64,000 nt of DNA from Sistotremastrum niveocremeum HHB9708 (Eukaryota; Basidiomycota; Agaricomycetes; Sistotremastrales; Sistotremastraceae), in assembly GCA_001630475.1 (NCBI GenBank), contig KV419412.1, positions 270,867 to 334,866 of the forward strand, read 5' to 3'. A program made the translations under genes and the position numbers. The notes below the pieces were generated by a model. The model was not told the origin of the DNA and ran no database searches. It saw only the letters and a program-made list of their open reading frames with translations. The first letter of the stretch is position 1; each line of letters starts with the position of its first letter. Shown here piece after piece: positions 1 to 12,754 of the stretch.

Positions 1-1523
1 AGCCACGTTCGAAGCCACCGTCCAGAGGCCTACTGGTCGCTTAGTAATCATTCAAAATTGTGGGATGTAGGGGGAATTCACCTCTTGCGCCAGGATACTT
101 AGCACATTTGCTCCACTTAAAATGGTATCCATGGGAATCAGAGCGAGAACAAGAAGCATCAAAGGGCCGTTCAGCACGATCGTGGCCAGATGAATATTTC
201 GAAGGACGGAAGGAAATCGGCCGCTTCTAATCGACGGCACATCCGCTGGGGTACCTAACCTAGACGTCAGAGTCAAAGAAGGACGAATGAAGGAAGACGA
301 ACTCACATTCAAATCCCGAGAGACCGAGAAACCCGATACAGATGCCCTTAAATATCTGATAGAACATCCCAGCGGGTGATGCTTGATCTCCAGAATGCCA
401 ATTGCTAGAAATCTGGGCATTCCCGCGACGCGCCCAAGAAATGCTTGCGAATATCATCAAGATGATCATTGTGAGGATCTTGGTGAAGGCGAAGGTGAGT
501 CCGACGTGAGAAGGAGTAGTAGAACGAGACGTACATGAAAGCTCAGTATTCCGAATGCCATCCGAGCGCTATCTCGGGTTCCGGAGAGGCACAAGATCGC
601 AAATCCCAGTAGGAAGATGATGACAAGCACAAAAGCGGGGAAAGGAGGATGGACTTCGCTGGAGAGATATGCTGATGCAGTTCCGGAAGATACGACAACG
701 GTCATTGCTGCGTCTAGGAGGGTGATTGCTGCTCCGCCGAGAGCGATTGATTTCGATGAGACGTTGAGACTGAAATGATTAGATTGGTTAGGACTATTTA
801 TATGTAGATGAAGGGTGGCATACAGGTATGTATAATTGGACCCGACGAGAGGAAAGGTCTCGGCAAGTTCTTCCATCACGGGTCTCCAGAAGAATAAGAC
901 GAGCGTGGCGATGAATAAAGAAATAGGAGAGCTAGTAAAAGGCTTTCAGTGACATATATGACAGTCAGAGATGAGATGTACAATACGCCGGCAAGAGCAA
1001 CTACCGCGGGCAATGCATAGAATACGCTCCCAAGAACTGCATTTCCAGCTACAGCACTGGCAGTATATTGGCCTAGAACTTGACGCGCGGATATATCGAC
1101 ATCAGAGTTGGTGAATTCTTCCGGGGTAAGTTCCAAATACAAGGTAGATCCCCAGCCTGCAACGACGCAAATTTCAGTCAATGGCATGATCACGAGAAGA
1201 ACCGAGGCGTACCAGCAAACTCCCAGTCACTCGATAAATTTAAAAAACGCGTCGGGGTGTTCGTGAATTTCAATCCGCCACCCTGTAGAGGTCGATGTCT
1301 TTGCCGTCTGAGAATCACGTCCAGTTGAGATTCAGCGAAAGAAGGAGGGGAACGCATTGATGTTGCATCCGAGTTATCATTCTGTCCTGTGAAAGCACAT
1401 TGTATCAGTCGAGAAATATGGCACAATGTGAAAAACCCAACGTCTAGGTGACAAGACGTGACGATTGCGAAATAGGGATGGCAATTCAATCTCATCTGCC
1501 TCGTGTAGGACATCCATGTTCAT
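1..1523 (-). CDS. Amino-acid permease (APC superfamily), 3' end outside the window
   Basis: Integral-membrane amino-acid/polyamine transporter of the APC (AA_permease_2) family. Exons read on the minus strand give the family order: a first helix around GSVFYALPAVVALAGV, the segment LFIATLVLFFWRPVMEELA, then FPLVGSNYTYL, a helix-rich stretch with ALGGAAITLLDAAMTVVVSS, GICIGFLGLSGFE, and finally PLMLLVLALIPMDTILSGAN followed by VLSILAQE. An intron follows and the next exon starts ASGRWLRTW before the window ends, so the C-terminal third is missing. The core exons are secure. The N-terminus is not: an ATG at 1523 opens a hydrophilic leader (MNMDVLHEADEIELPSL) that must be spliced to the core through poorly defined introns, and an ATG near 1187 is an alternative start. 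The exact substrate cannot be read from sequence. Confidence 0.78.
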
Positions 1524-3001
1524 GGTGTGACCCTGTTGGAGTTCTCCAGGTTCGAGGCTGGACGCCGAGCTCAAATCGCTCTTACGACTCGGAGCGGCTT
1601 CTAGTTCGTCTTCATCAGTTCTTTAGGTTACAGAGAAAGCCGAGAGCGGACATCGAAAGAATATTTTCCGTGTTTGTCAATGTTTCGTGTTGACGACGCT
1701 CTCACTGGCAAGCCACTGTGAACCTGTTCTAGATCTCAGGCATTCCGGGTTGCTGAAGCAAGTCTTGACCTTCTCTTGGAGCTTCTAAGATCTCCCTAAC
1801 CAAGTGATTGGACCATTGGAAGAAACTTGTTAATTGAATCGACAATTCTCGCCAGCATGCTGATTGCTAGCCTGTGACTATTGATATTGATTCTCAGTCA
1901 AACACCTACTGTACTGTACAGCAATCCCAGCCGCTCCAAATGCGCAAGCTGCAGGTACTTTCTAGTCTGTTCAGCTTCTCCGTAGAGTACCCCTCACCGA
2001 TTGTGTACTCTGCGCGTCTAAACCAGAGGCAAGCTTTCGCTAGATCTCTCCTCGCATCGACAGGATCTTCCTGAACGTCCCCCAATCTCATCAACGCAGA
2101 ATGTTTCTGCGGACTCCACGATATTTGATCAGATCGAGGGTGGTCTCCTCACAAGCTTTCGCCGTACGCTTGTCTTTCTGGAGCGAGAACTGATCGCCAT
2201 CACCTCGAATGCACGTTGACACTTTACCCAGCTCGACGCCTTCCGAAATCTAATGCACGACACAATGAAGCAGTTTCGAGCGGTATGGAACTTTTTTACC
2301 TTCAAAGCCACGTTCCCCGTCGTTGTCAAAGCATCACCGTCTGCCAAGGTCCCGATGCGTCCATGCTTGCGATGGATATTTCGTCCCTCCAATACATGTG
2401 CCCAGGCGATCGAATAATTGCCGAGCTTTAGCTCAGCGTCTCCGATTGAGATGATGCACAGAGGTCGAAATGTAAATAATTTGCTTTTTTGATACTACTA
2501 GAGTCGATATCACGCCAGGTTTGAGAGCCATGTCAATGATGTCATCAACTTCGCATGTTTGTGAGAGTGGAATGCCAGTTCAAGGTATGGAAATCCAAAG
2601 CGTCATGGTTCGTGGCACTAATAATAGGCAGCAGGAGAGAAGGGGGTTCTTAGAAGACACTGTTGCATATTGCATGAGATACGAGCGCGCGACGGCTCGC
2701 ACGACCAGTTATTACTGCCATTTACTCACAGTCGAAGACTGCGAGATTTCGAACAAAACAGAGTGCGCTCACGAACGAGAAGTGGGAAGTGGACAAGAGG
2801 ATTGATTGATCAGATCGTTGCCAACTTGAAGCACCTGAGACATTGTGAGAGAGTCGAACCTTCAAGGTAATAACGCGTGATGTAAAAGGTACCGTCCGGA
2901 AATAATACTACTTATTCTGCGAGTCAAACCCAAGGTACTTTAAAACAATTGACTATATATAAATGTTGGGGATCCCGATTATTGTGGTCCAATTGCTCGT
3001 T
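1524..3001. other. Intergenic, no gene recognised apart from the TPR relic
   Basis: Outside 1906-2470 the open frames are short and without family resemblance. The peroxidase stop codon lies at 3002-3004, so the right part is its 3' flank. Confidence 0.5.
1906..2470 (-). pseudogene. Relic of a TPR-repeat (NB-ARC/TPR-type) protein
   Basis: Two minus-strand fragments in different frames resemble the tetratricopeptide tail of Agaricomycete NB-ARC/TPR proteins. One reads SIGDAELKLGNYSIAWAHVL and continues through LADGDALTTTGNVALKVKKF. The other reads LRLGDVQEDPVDARRDLAKA and then CLWFRRAEYTIGEGYSTEKL, matching the usual last repeat (RLGD...KA.ELW..A). No start codon, NTPase domain or joining intron is apparent, so I read it as a decayed 3' fragment. 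The family assignment is from pattern memory and is tentative. Confidence 0.4.
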
Positions 3002-4473
<1,472 letters not shown>

Positions 4474-4493
4474 CTATGCTTATCGTTTGGTCA

Positions 4494-4499
4494 TTTATA
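4494..4499 (-). promoter_or_regulatory. TATA box of the manganese peroxidase gene
   Basis: TATAAA on the minus strand, about 80 nt upstream of the ATG at 4416, a normal spacing for a strongly expressed fungal secreted enzyme. Confidence 0.5.
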
Positions 4500-4599
4500 C
4501 TGGATCGGCAGTGAAGACGGATGCTTTTGAGAGACGTATTCAGGGGCACCAGACCGCGGCGTCCCAGTGTTGCTACTGTCGTAGTCGCTCAGTATCCTA

Positions 4600-7404
4600 A
4601 ACTGCGGTCCGATTGACAATTGGTAAGGTCGGGTGTGTTTGACAACCAGCTGTTTCACCACTAAAGAGCTTGCACCTCCGTGCTCAAGTTGGATTTGAGC
4701 ATATTGAAGCCAATAGCATAGCGGGTATACCAATTCAGGAAGATCTCTTGAGCTGAGAAAACGCGCTCAACGACACGGATCACTCAGAAATGCAGGACAG
4801 AGATATTGAAACAGATGCAACGAGCGCGCATAGGTCTACCGGGATCAAAAATAAGCATTTCGAAGCACTCGTGAGAAGAAACCTCAAGAGAGCTGTTCGG
4901 GCCGAACATGGTATCGTAGCGCAACCAGAGCTTGGACGCAGGGTGTTTTCTCGGAGGAATACTGTTTGAAGGCGTCAAAGCCGGGAGGAGGACCAGTAAG
5001 TTAGAGGCGTTTACGTCCCTCGAAAATGGACGGCTCAAACGAGCACCGCCCTCGTTCGGTATGCACTAGGCCGAGCCCGAGGAAAGAGCTTTGATCGCTG
5101 AACGACCAGTTCGTACGTAGTACGTGTACGGTTGTACAATAGTCCATATCCCGAACCACCTCAGTTGGCGAAGACGCCGCATCGTATACAATAGGAATAA
5201 GATTGCGGTCTTTCCAGAATCTGAACTTGAAGATGCCCTCTGAAGCCGTGCGAGTCGGATATCGTGTTTCGAAGTGTGGACGCGTAATCTGATCGGCTCT
5301 AGGAATGGGAAATTCAGGAAGACGTCGTTGTTCTGGTTTAGTGATGCAGCAGATAGAGAACTCATAATTTAAATGTGAGCGCTGAATTAAGAGGAAGCAT
5401 GGAAACATCAAGGACACAGGATGGATCTCAGGATTCGGATGGAGCGAACTGGATGTCAGATTGTCAATCAATGCCGATATCGTCTCTAATTTTGAATAGA
5501 TCCCGTTTATTCATCTTTTGGATACGAATGTAAATATCCTGGAGGAGGCATAGCCGGAAAAGTACGAGCGAGTTTGCAAGAGACTCGGGCACAGCGGGAG
5601 AGAAAAATGTTTTCCGAGTCGGATATCGGCCCCTACTTTCCGACTTCGGCTTACGTAACTCTGCCAGGCTTTCGTCATCTGCTGCCGAGCTCGAGTTTCT
5701 TACCTGTAATAAGCTTGTGCCTGACTTCTTGACCTTCCCTGATTTTGGCTTAGTGACTCCCAAGCAAACCCGTTGACGCTGTCGTTTCGACTCACGTGCG
5801 ACCGGCCCTCCCCAGCAGCTTGGATCTAGTCTGTATCTGAGGTTGGCTCGAGGAGCACTTGCGTAGTACTAGTCTGACAGTCTCAATGGGCGTCATAGAT
5901 CATTGGTTAACGAACTGAGAGTGCCGGAATCGTGGCTACCGTTATCTATGACATCGACCCTTATTTTTATCTTTTTTAAAAATTTGCCGGCAGTTTCTTC
6001 TTTTTCCAAGAACAGGGATGAGGTTCTCTCGGTTTCGTCGTTTGATCACTGGTCAAACTGCTAGTACGGAAGATCTCTCTCGATGCCAGATTCAAGTTTA
6101 CCAGCTCATCAAGAACTGTTGATTCATTGCGAGCTGCCATCCAATATTATTACTATGCAACAAATAATGAAAGCTCGACCCTACCTCACCCGATAGTTGT
6201 TTCATGTGATCGTTGCTAAGAACGTGAGCGGCATTGCGCATAAAGCTCAGCTTGGAACACGGCTATCTTTGTCAACGTACACGAACTAGCGCTCATGCTT
6301 TGCCGTAGCAGGCCGCCCATCTTGTAAACTACCAAGACTCGGAAGAAACAGAGCCCGAGATCAATTTGCTTCCGTTGATTGGGATCTCTAACAGGATAAG
6401 ATCATTGAGATGTACGGTCCGTGGTTGGGCCATAGACGCGCATTATTGACAGGAGCTGGAGCGTAACCTTTCTCACCTCCATGACTCGCATCACGAATAC
6501 TAGATATTTCCTAGGGGCACTGGTTGCAAGAATAACCTCTCAATTTCACACACTCAATGAGCCATCACCTCGACCGTCAGCACTCATTAATTAAGCCAAT
6601 AGCTTTGAATGGGTTGACTGATTTATAGTATTACCATGTTTCGGTATTTCTTCCATCTCAGAAGATCGGGCGAGTCCTCGGGACTGCCCGAACAGTATCG
6701 TATGTCGCTCAATTAATAATGCTGTAGATCTCCTTCTTTTTTCTAGCAACTCTAGGTTATCTGCCGTCTCTTCCAGCGAGGCTGCCGGAGTGAAACGTAC
6801 AGCTTCGGCATTGTCTGAACACGGGCGTTTCTTTACTTTTCAGCACGCCAGATCCGGAAGGAGTCCCCTCATTCATTCATAAGGTTCAGTAGCACTGCGG
6901 TAAATCATGTAGTGGTCCGTTATATATAGCACAATTCATCAAGTGAGGATGTGGTGAGTATAGCATTGCTTAACGAACGCTCTGCGAACCCGATTCAACT
7001 CAGATGTCAACGTGCACTCGATGACAATATTACTGGTAATTCCTTCGCCGAGTTGAGCAGGACTCTAAGTCTGATTGTAGCCTGTCAGAGCTGGATCAGC
7101 ATCGCGACAACAAGTCCGGCCCCGAATTGCGCAGTTCAAAGGCGGTGGCTCGATCCTATGCTTTATGTAGATGAAACGATGATACTGAGCTTGGACCCCC
7201 GTTTCGAAATCGATCATAGCATCGGTCTCCGACTATAACCGATGCACTTTGGATGCGTCAATTGTAGCCTGTACGTGTCATCACGGAAACTTGAACAGCG
7301 TAACAAACAAACCAGAAAGCTCGCTAAAGATTCCGCGCTTCGCTGACGTCAGCATCCGCCGATATCACCGTTGCCGAACATTCATCCATCCGCGGCAGGA
7401 TGTA
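4600..7404. other. Gene-poor stretch upstream of the MnP gene
   Basis: Several minus-strand open frames of 80-156 codons lie at 4784-5763, but none has a recognisable domain. A fragment ending KSGTSLLQ near 5704 is followed by a good splice donor (GTAAGA), so an unrecognised exon is possible. From 5764 to 7404 I see no convincing gene or repeat. Confidence 0.4.
4824..4830 (-). promoter_or_regulatory. Possible metal-response element upstream of the MnP gene
   Basis: TGCGCGC on the minus strand matches the TGCRCNC core described for white-rot mnp promoters. It lies about 410 bp upstream of the ATG. A single 7-bp match can easily be chance. Confidence 0.25.
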
Positions 7405-7453
7405 AGAGCCTGGCCAGCTGCGTTTCTCCGCGTTTCTCAGGCGCGTTTCTCAG
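7405..7453 (+). repeat. Left terminal inverted repeat
   Basis: Forty-nine bases identical to the reverse complement of 8117-8165, with three CGTTTCTC-like units. Confidence 0.9.
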
Positions 7454-8116
7454 TCACGTTTCTGAAGGCGTGACATTATGTAATAAATCCGTTTAGTCCG
7501 AAGACATCCGAGCCTCCAGTCCGTGTCGCTTTGTCGCTGAAAAGCTTGCTGCAAACACCCTTTCCGTCTGACGAAAATGATCGATATGACAGCCCAGCAG
7601 GTTCTATATTGTGTTTCCAACCCACATCTCTGTCATCGCCGTCATCAAACGTGCATGGACCGTGTCAGGGCGGCTCCATTGTCTTCCAACCGACTGGGAT
7701 GATGGATTCAAGAGGTACTCAACGAGTACTTGATCGGATTCGCGTCGGTCTTAATTGTAGAGGGAGGTCTTCGAGACGTGTTGCAAGTCCGATTGAGGGA
7801 GGGTCGGAACAGACGAAGTACGTGCTTGAACAGGGGATGCTGTCATTTCTCTACACTTCTGTCACCATCCTCCCCAATCGCTTCTGCCCCATCGAACCAT
7901 TGTGCAATCATACGAGAAGCCATACAGTCATGAAGATAGATATATTGATGTGCATGGGGCGATACAACAGCGAGAGAGGGCGGATGCAAGCTCGGAACCT
8001 GAAGTCGAAAAAGTTGAACACACGTCGGGAGGATGTGACAACGAGTGACTGAACTGTGACACTTTGTGACTCAGAAACTGAAAATTTCAGTTTCTCGGCG
8101 TTTCTCAGATTTGGCC

Positions 8117-8165
8117 CTGAGAAACGCGCCTGAGAAACGCGGAGAAACGCAGCTGGCCAGGCTCT
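8117..8165 (-). repeat. Right terminal inverted repeat
   Basis: Exact reverse complement of 7405-7453. Confidence 0.9.
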
Positions 8166-8194
8166 AAAACCGTTTAAGATATTCTATCCCTGAT

Positions 8195-10003
8195 TCATTC
8201 CTCCTTCTCATCTAAATCGTGGCCATCTAGCTCTTCATCTCCTTCGTCATCTGAGCGTTCATCGTCCAACTTGGCCTGGAAAACCGCGCTATACAATTAT
8301 GAGGATCAACCAGTTCATGTTGCAGGATAAGATCACAAACCGATAGAAAACTCTCCATATCAGGAAGTACCAGAAAAGCTGAACCATCTGGAGGAGAACG
8401 ATCGGGACGAGTACTTGATACTGCATCCACCAAACCATCCATATGCCTTCTGAGGGTTTCCATTGCTGCGCTTCTTGACTGCAATGATACGCCTCAACGA
8501 AGGTTACGCAGAGATAGATTGTCAACTTACGGAATAAGATGAAACTCGGACCATACGGATTTGATTATTATGAGATTCAGCCAATGGCGGAAATAACTGG
8601 TATAGTTTTGTGAGTGAGTCCGGAGTTGGACAGTGAGTTGCGAACCTCCAAACTCCAATAAATATAAGGAAAGCGACGGCTTTTACTCTTTCCAGTTGCA
8701 TGTAATTCATAAGTTTCGTGGCCTGCGGGGCGGTCTAAGCACAAACGTGCTGAAGCAGGTATTGAGGGTGAGACGTACCCCGAAAACCGCATCCGGTATG
8801 TCCATGCTAACGAAAATTGCATTTCCGATAAAGGTCAGGTTGACAAGATAACTCCAACTGATCGGCTTATCAGCCACCGGAGCTTCCGATGACGAAAAAG
8901 AGGTACCAGACAAGCCACAACGTGACTATATGATGGATGACCAGCTCTCTGAAATCCTTTCGAGGCTTTTCAAGTCCGAGGACGAGGACGAGGAGTTGCT
9001 GAATCCAATACGCCGTTTGGAGGAGATAGAAAGCTTTCAGTTGGGCGGGCATCCGCCAGTGAGGATAGTCTGTGTAGACCGGAACTGGATCAGGACGTTC
9101 GCATCCGTCAGCGTGGATATGGAATACAGACCGATCCAAAAGCCTTCGGTATTATAATACCATGTCGGAAGTTCCTGCATGATTTTCTACGCGGAGTCAG
9201 CTCGCTCCAGATACGATGAAAGAAAACCTCACGAGTCCCCATGCCCCCGATAATCCGAAATAGACAAGTGCATACCCTTGCTCCCCCACTCGGTCCAACT
9301 TATTCTGTTGTCGAATACCCCACCATCTTCCGAAGGGCTGAAAGACATGCAAAACGAGGACTTGTCGAACGAAGGACCAGAAGATAATATAATAGAGTAC
9401 GAAAAGGATGTCCTATATCGTACGCAAGTGTCAGATTCTCAAAATGGACCACAGAGAGGACAGGGCTTACGTTGTATCCTTTTTGGTATAGTGGGTTATT
9501 AGGGGATGTTCCAGGTATCTTGTGCGTTATGAAGATGAAGGGTTCGAATGGATTAGGGTGTCCTGACGCGAGGAAATGCCAATTAAAGTATAAGACGAAT
9601 GGTATCGTAAGAAGTGTAAAGGAAGATGCTGGCCTGCGTTAGAAAGAGCACTTTCTGCGAGTGTGGGGGACTCACAAGGTACGCGCATCCACTGCATATT
9701 CAGTATGTCTTTCCATAATCCCTGAGAATGTACGGTTTCAATCCGCCGTTTGCTTTTGGACGTTCGTTTGTTTCGTGGAGTTGGCTCAAGTGACCTTGAC
9801 AGGTGGATTGCCGTTAGCGAGACCTCGATATAATTCCGTCGGCGTTGCTCACGACTGTGCGAGGAATGAGCCCGTTAAATGATGTGCTGGGTCTCGTCTG
9901 CAAGTCACGTCTGAATTAAGATACCATCAAGGATATACGAGACCTACTCTAGTTGTTGCAGCGATGAAGCACGAGGACGATTATGACTTTGAGACTTCGC
10001 CAT
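8195..10003 (-). CDS. LAG1: Ceramide synthase (sphingosine N-acyltransferase, Lag1/Lac1 TLC-domain family)
   Basis: ER multi-pass enzyme that N-acylates sphingoid bases with fatty acyl-CoA. Exons in order give ASGHPNPFEPFIFITHK, YYIIFWSFVRQVLVLHVFQP, DRVGEQGYALVYFGL, LPTWYYNTEGFWI, then DYPHWRMPAQLKAFYLLQTA. The Lag1 motif follows in YWIQQLLVLVLGLEKPRKDF and ELVIHHIVTLWL, which contains the conserved His pair. WSYLVNLTFIGNAIFVSMDI, MNYMQLERVKAVAFLIFIGV, LNLIIIKSVWSEFHLIP and WMVWWMQYQVLVPIVLLQMV follow. The last exon is the acidic tail (DDERSDDEGDEEL) ending in TGA at 8197-8195. The ATG at 10003 (MAKSQSHNRPRASS) is my best start, but the first two junctions are weakly supported. The gene is divergent from the PP2A methylesterase gene, with 191 bp between start codons. 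Confidence 0.9.
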
Positions 10004-10194
10004 GACGATTCGACGCAATCAAGGAGAATACGAACGCGTACGACACAGGAGTAATATCAAGCACAATTTTCTAGGCGGTTGACCTTGATTTACGCGTTCA
10101 TCGAAGTCGCCAGGGTCGTCGCCGGCGGCTCGGCGTCGGTCATCGCCTGGCCGACTTGGACAACTTGACCGTCGAATACATCACCAACACCACC
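10004..10194. promoter_or_regulatory. Shared divergent promoter of LAG1 and PPE1
   Basis: Only 191 bp separate the two start codons, so the genes must share promoter sequence. No clear TATA box is seen. Confidence 0.5.
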
Positions 10195-11730
10195 ATGAGC
10201 GATCTCCAGAGATCAGCCCTTGCTGCTCGAATTGCGCGCCTGCCACACTTGCCTTCTCATGCTGGCCATGAAAATGAAGACGAAGATGAGGATGAGGGGG
10301 ACACCATAGGAATACTGCCCCCAGGTCTTGGGCATACGTGAATACATTCAATCATCAAACCATACAACGCTGAAGCCTATCGAATGTCGAACAGAACGAC
10401 ATCGAGGCGCTCATCCGCAGAAGCAGGACCCAGTCCACTTTCAGCTGCTTCGTATTTCAGCCAGGCACTCGAAGTCGATGTGCCTGATTCTGGCCTTACT
10501 TTTCGGGTCTATTACACGCCGCCACGACCATCAACTAGAGGGCTAGGGACAGTCTTAGTATGCCACCATGGCGCTGGATATTCTGCTTTGAGTTTTGCAT
10601 GTCTGGCGAAGGAGATCGCAGAGGCATCTAGAGGCGAATGTGGACTGTTGGCTTTCGACGCTCGGCGGCATGGTGAGTTCGGTACCTCGAGCCTTTATTT
10701 TGCGACCCTGATATTTCTTTTATTAGGGAAAACACTCCCTTCGTCGTCTAGTAACTCGGGCGATAACGATAACCTCGACATCCAGGTTCTCACCACGGAT
10801 TTTGAGAATCTGATCGCCAAAGTGTTCCCTGAGCCGGCTCGCGCTCCCTCTCTTCTGGTCCGTTCCCTACTCTTGTCTCAGAGGCTAGTCTGACATGTGT
10901 ATGTTAGCTTGTCGGTCATAGCATGGGTGGTGCAGTCATAGTTAGAGCTTGTCCTCAGTTGCTTGAGCGCAAATATCGTGTCACCGGCGTAGTGGTTCTT
11001 GATGTCGTTGAAGGTCAGTCAGTGTAATGTGCCAATTATTCCCTCGCTGACCTCTATTCTTCAGGTTCGGCCATAGAAGCTTTGCCACATATGCACAGCC
11101 TTCTTAATAGTCGGCCGGACGGATTCGAGAGCGCGGAGGCAGCCATTACATGGCAGTACGTTCTCTTTCATCTCAAATCGATCGACGTATTGATCATGAT
11201 ACTTTGACAGTCTATCAAATCATACGATTCGAAATCCAACATCCGCTCGAATTTCTGTTCCTTCATTGATAACTCCTGCGCCAACACCGCCCTCCAACGC
11301 TAAGCCCAAACTCGCATACATCTGGCGTACTCCGCTCAAATCAACATCCGCATATTGGCTTAGTACGCTCTACATATCCCATGAAATCGGTATACAGCCA
11401 TTCACTGCTTGTTATAGGTTGGTTCCAGGGCCTCTCCTCGGCATTCTTGGCAGCGCGTACGGCTCGGCTTCTCATCCTCGCAGGAACAGATCGCCTCGAT
11501 AAAGAACTTATGATAGGACAAATGCAGGGTAAATTCCAGATGGAAGTCATTCCTGATACGGGACACATGTTACATGAGGTGAGCTGTCTCAAAAAACCCA
11601 CTTAATTCGGGCGCTTATTCCTGATGTTGGGCATCAGGATGATCCAGAGAAAGTCGCAAGGATTTTATTGGAGTTTTGGAAGAGGAACGAACGGGTTATT
11701 GTTGGGGTGAAGAAAGTAGGAGAATCGTGA
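10195..11730 (+). CDS. PPE1: Protein phosphatase 2A methylesterase (PME-1/Ppe1)
   Basis: Alpha/beta-hydrolase that removes the C-terminal methyl ester of the PP2A catalytic subunit. The ATG at 10195 is in CACCATGAGC context and opens MSDLQRSALAARIARLPHLP, then an acidic stretch. Exon 2 gives SYFSQALEVDVPDSGLTFRV, YYTPPR and VLVCHHGAGYSALSFA, the oxyanion region. The nucleophile elbow is LVGHSMGGAVIVRACPQL; the acid is the Asp of GVVVLDVVEGSAIEALPHMH; the His is in VIPDTGHMLHE. These match the Ser/Asp/His triad of human PME-1. The substrate-binding part AKPKLAYIWRTPL is conserved. The last exon, ARILLEFWKRNERVIVGVKK, ends at TGA 11728-11730. At least six introns are present. Confidence 0.93.
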
Positions 11731-12033
11731 ATCAGTACGTCTGGAGCTCTTTGATCTCAGTGTTTGTCCCGGACTGACTGACCCGCAGATTCATTATTGA
11801 ACTTCTTGATACATCTCGTACATCCTCTTTACGCATCACAGTTTGCAAATCAACTACACTGTATTCATACAATCAAGGCCGAAAATCGCCAACTCGCCCC
11901 CTTCCGCCCGGCCTTCCCGAAGCCACCTTCGGAACTGCCAGCACCGTCATTCAGACATCAACGACGGGCGTCCTGGAATCACTTTCATTGGAAGTCATCA
12001 GACCGGCAATAATAATCCGCTCGAAAGTTTCAC
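11731..12033. other. Intergenic
   Basis: About 300 bp with no coding signal, between two genes that converge. Confidence 0.5.
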
Positions 12034-12336
12034 TCACGCATCTCCCTGCTCGCGTGACGAGGAATGCAGAACCTTTCCAATCGCCCGATCAAGCTTCTCG
12101 TCATTCCGAGCTTGATCATCATGGACTCCTGTAGATGCAGGGCCCTGTTGCGATTTAGGAAAAGACCCTTCAGAGCCGTCCGAATATGGATCTGGACTAG
12201 GCAATGTATTCGACTGTGGCCCTGGCACTGGGTCCTGATGATGCGCCGGAGCGAAGTTGTGAGTGTTTCTGCTGCTGAGGCTCGCTTCGACGTTTTGTAT
12301 GCCGCTGTTGTGTGAAGAGCGGAAAGCTGAGCTCAT
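12034..12336 (-). CDS. Small hydrophilic orphan protein
   Basis: A single-exon frame of 100 codons from an ATG at 12336 (MSSAFRSSHNSGIQNVEASL) to a stop at 12034. It is rich in Ser, Pro, His and Gln and ends with a charged segment around DDQARNDEKLDRAIGKVLHS. No signal peptide, membrane segment or known domain is seen. The composition suits an intrinsically disordered fungal protein, but it could be a chance frame. I do not recognise it. Confidence 0.4.
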   Translation of the reverse strand: MSSAFRSSHNSGIQNVEASLSSRNTHNFAPAHHQDPVPGPQSNTLPSPDPYSDGSEGSFPKSQQGPASTGVHDDQARNDEKLDRAIGKVLHSSSREQGDA

Positions 12337-12754
12337 GGTGTACGATTGCAATGTGGGTCTGTTTGTTCTGAGTGGGTACGGCGGTAGTATACGGCGGTAT
12401 TTTGATCCTGTGGACCTTGCTCGTACTCTTTCTTGCAACTTTTCATCCGGTGCTCAAGGGGCTATATCCTTAGGCGGCATGGTCTTTACATCATCCTCCA
12501 ACGGCAAAGCTGAATGTCGCTCGCACCACTTTGCGGCGCGGTCAGGTCTTCGACTTATCGCTTCAAAGTTATGATGACGTCATCTGCATCAAGCTGAGAA
12601 ATAGAGCAATTGGGCAGGAAACGCTTCGGCTTTCGAATTCGAGCTTTGATTGAATAGCGAACAGTGACATTTGAAAGACATTAAGCCATTGTGATTCCAG
12701 ACAGGCCTCTTCCCCATAAATTACCAGTTAAGAATGAGTCATGTTAGAGATGAC
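12337..12754. other. Intergenic
   Basis: Flank of the orphan and 3' flank of the xylanase gene. Open frames here are shadows without domains. Confidence 0.4.

Larger units (their letters stand above)
7405..8165. mobile_element. Non-autonomous TIR element with perfect 49-bp terminal inverted repeats
   Basis: Positions 7405-7453 are the exact reverse complement of 8117-8165. The ends begin AGAGCCTGGCCAGCTG and contain repeated CGTTTCTC units; more degenerate copies of the same unit lie just inside, with a palindrome around AAACTGAAAATTTCAGTTT near the right end. The interior has an open frame of about 170 codons (7531-8052) without an ATG at its start or any transposase motif, so the element looks non-autonomous. 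No target-site duplication longer than one base is visible. It ends 29 bp from the stop codon of the ceramide synthase gene, so it lies in or beside that gene's 3' UTR. Confidence 0.8.

Noticed and set aside
7531-8052. 173-codon frame inside the TIR element
   Set aside because: It begins at TTG, has no transposase motifs, and its composition is that of non-coding DNA.
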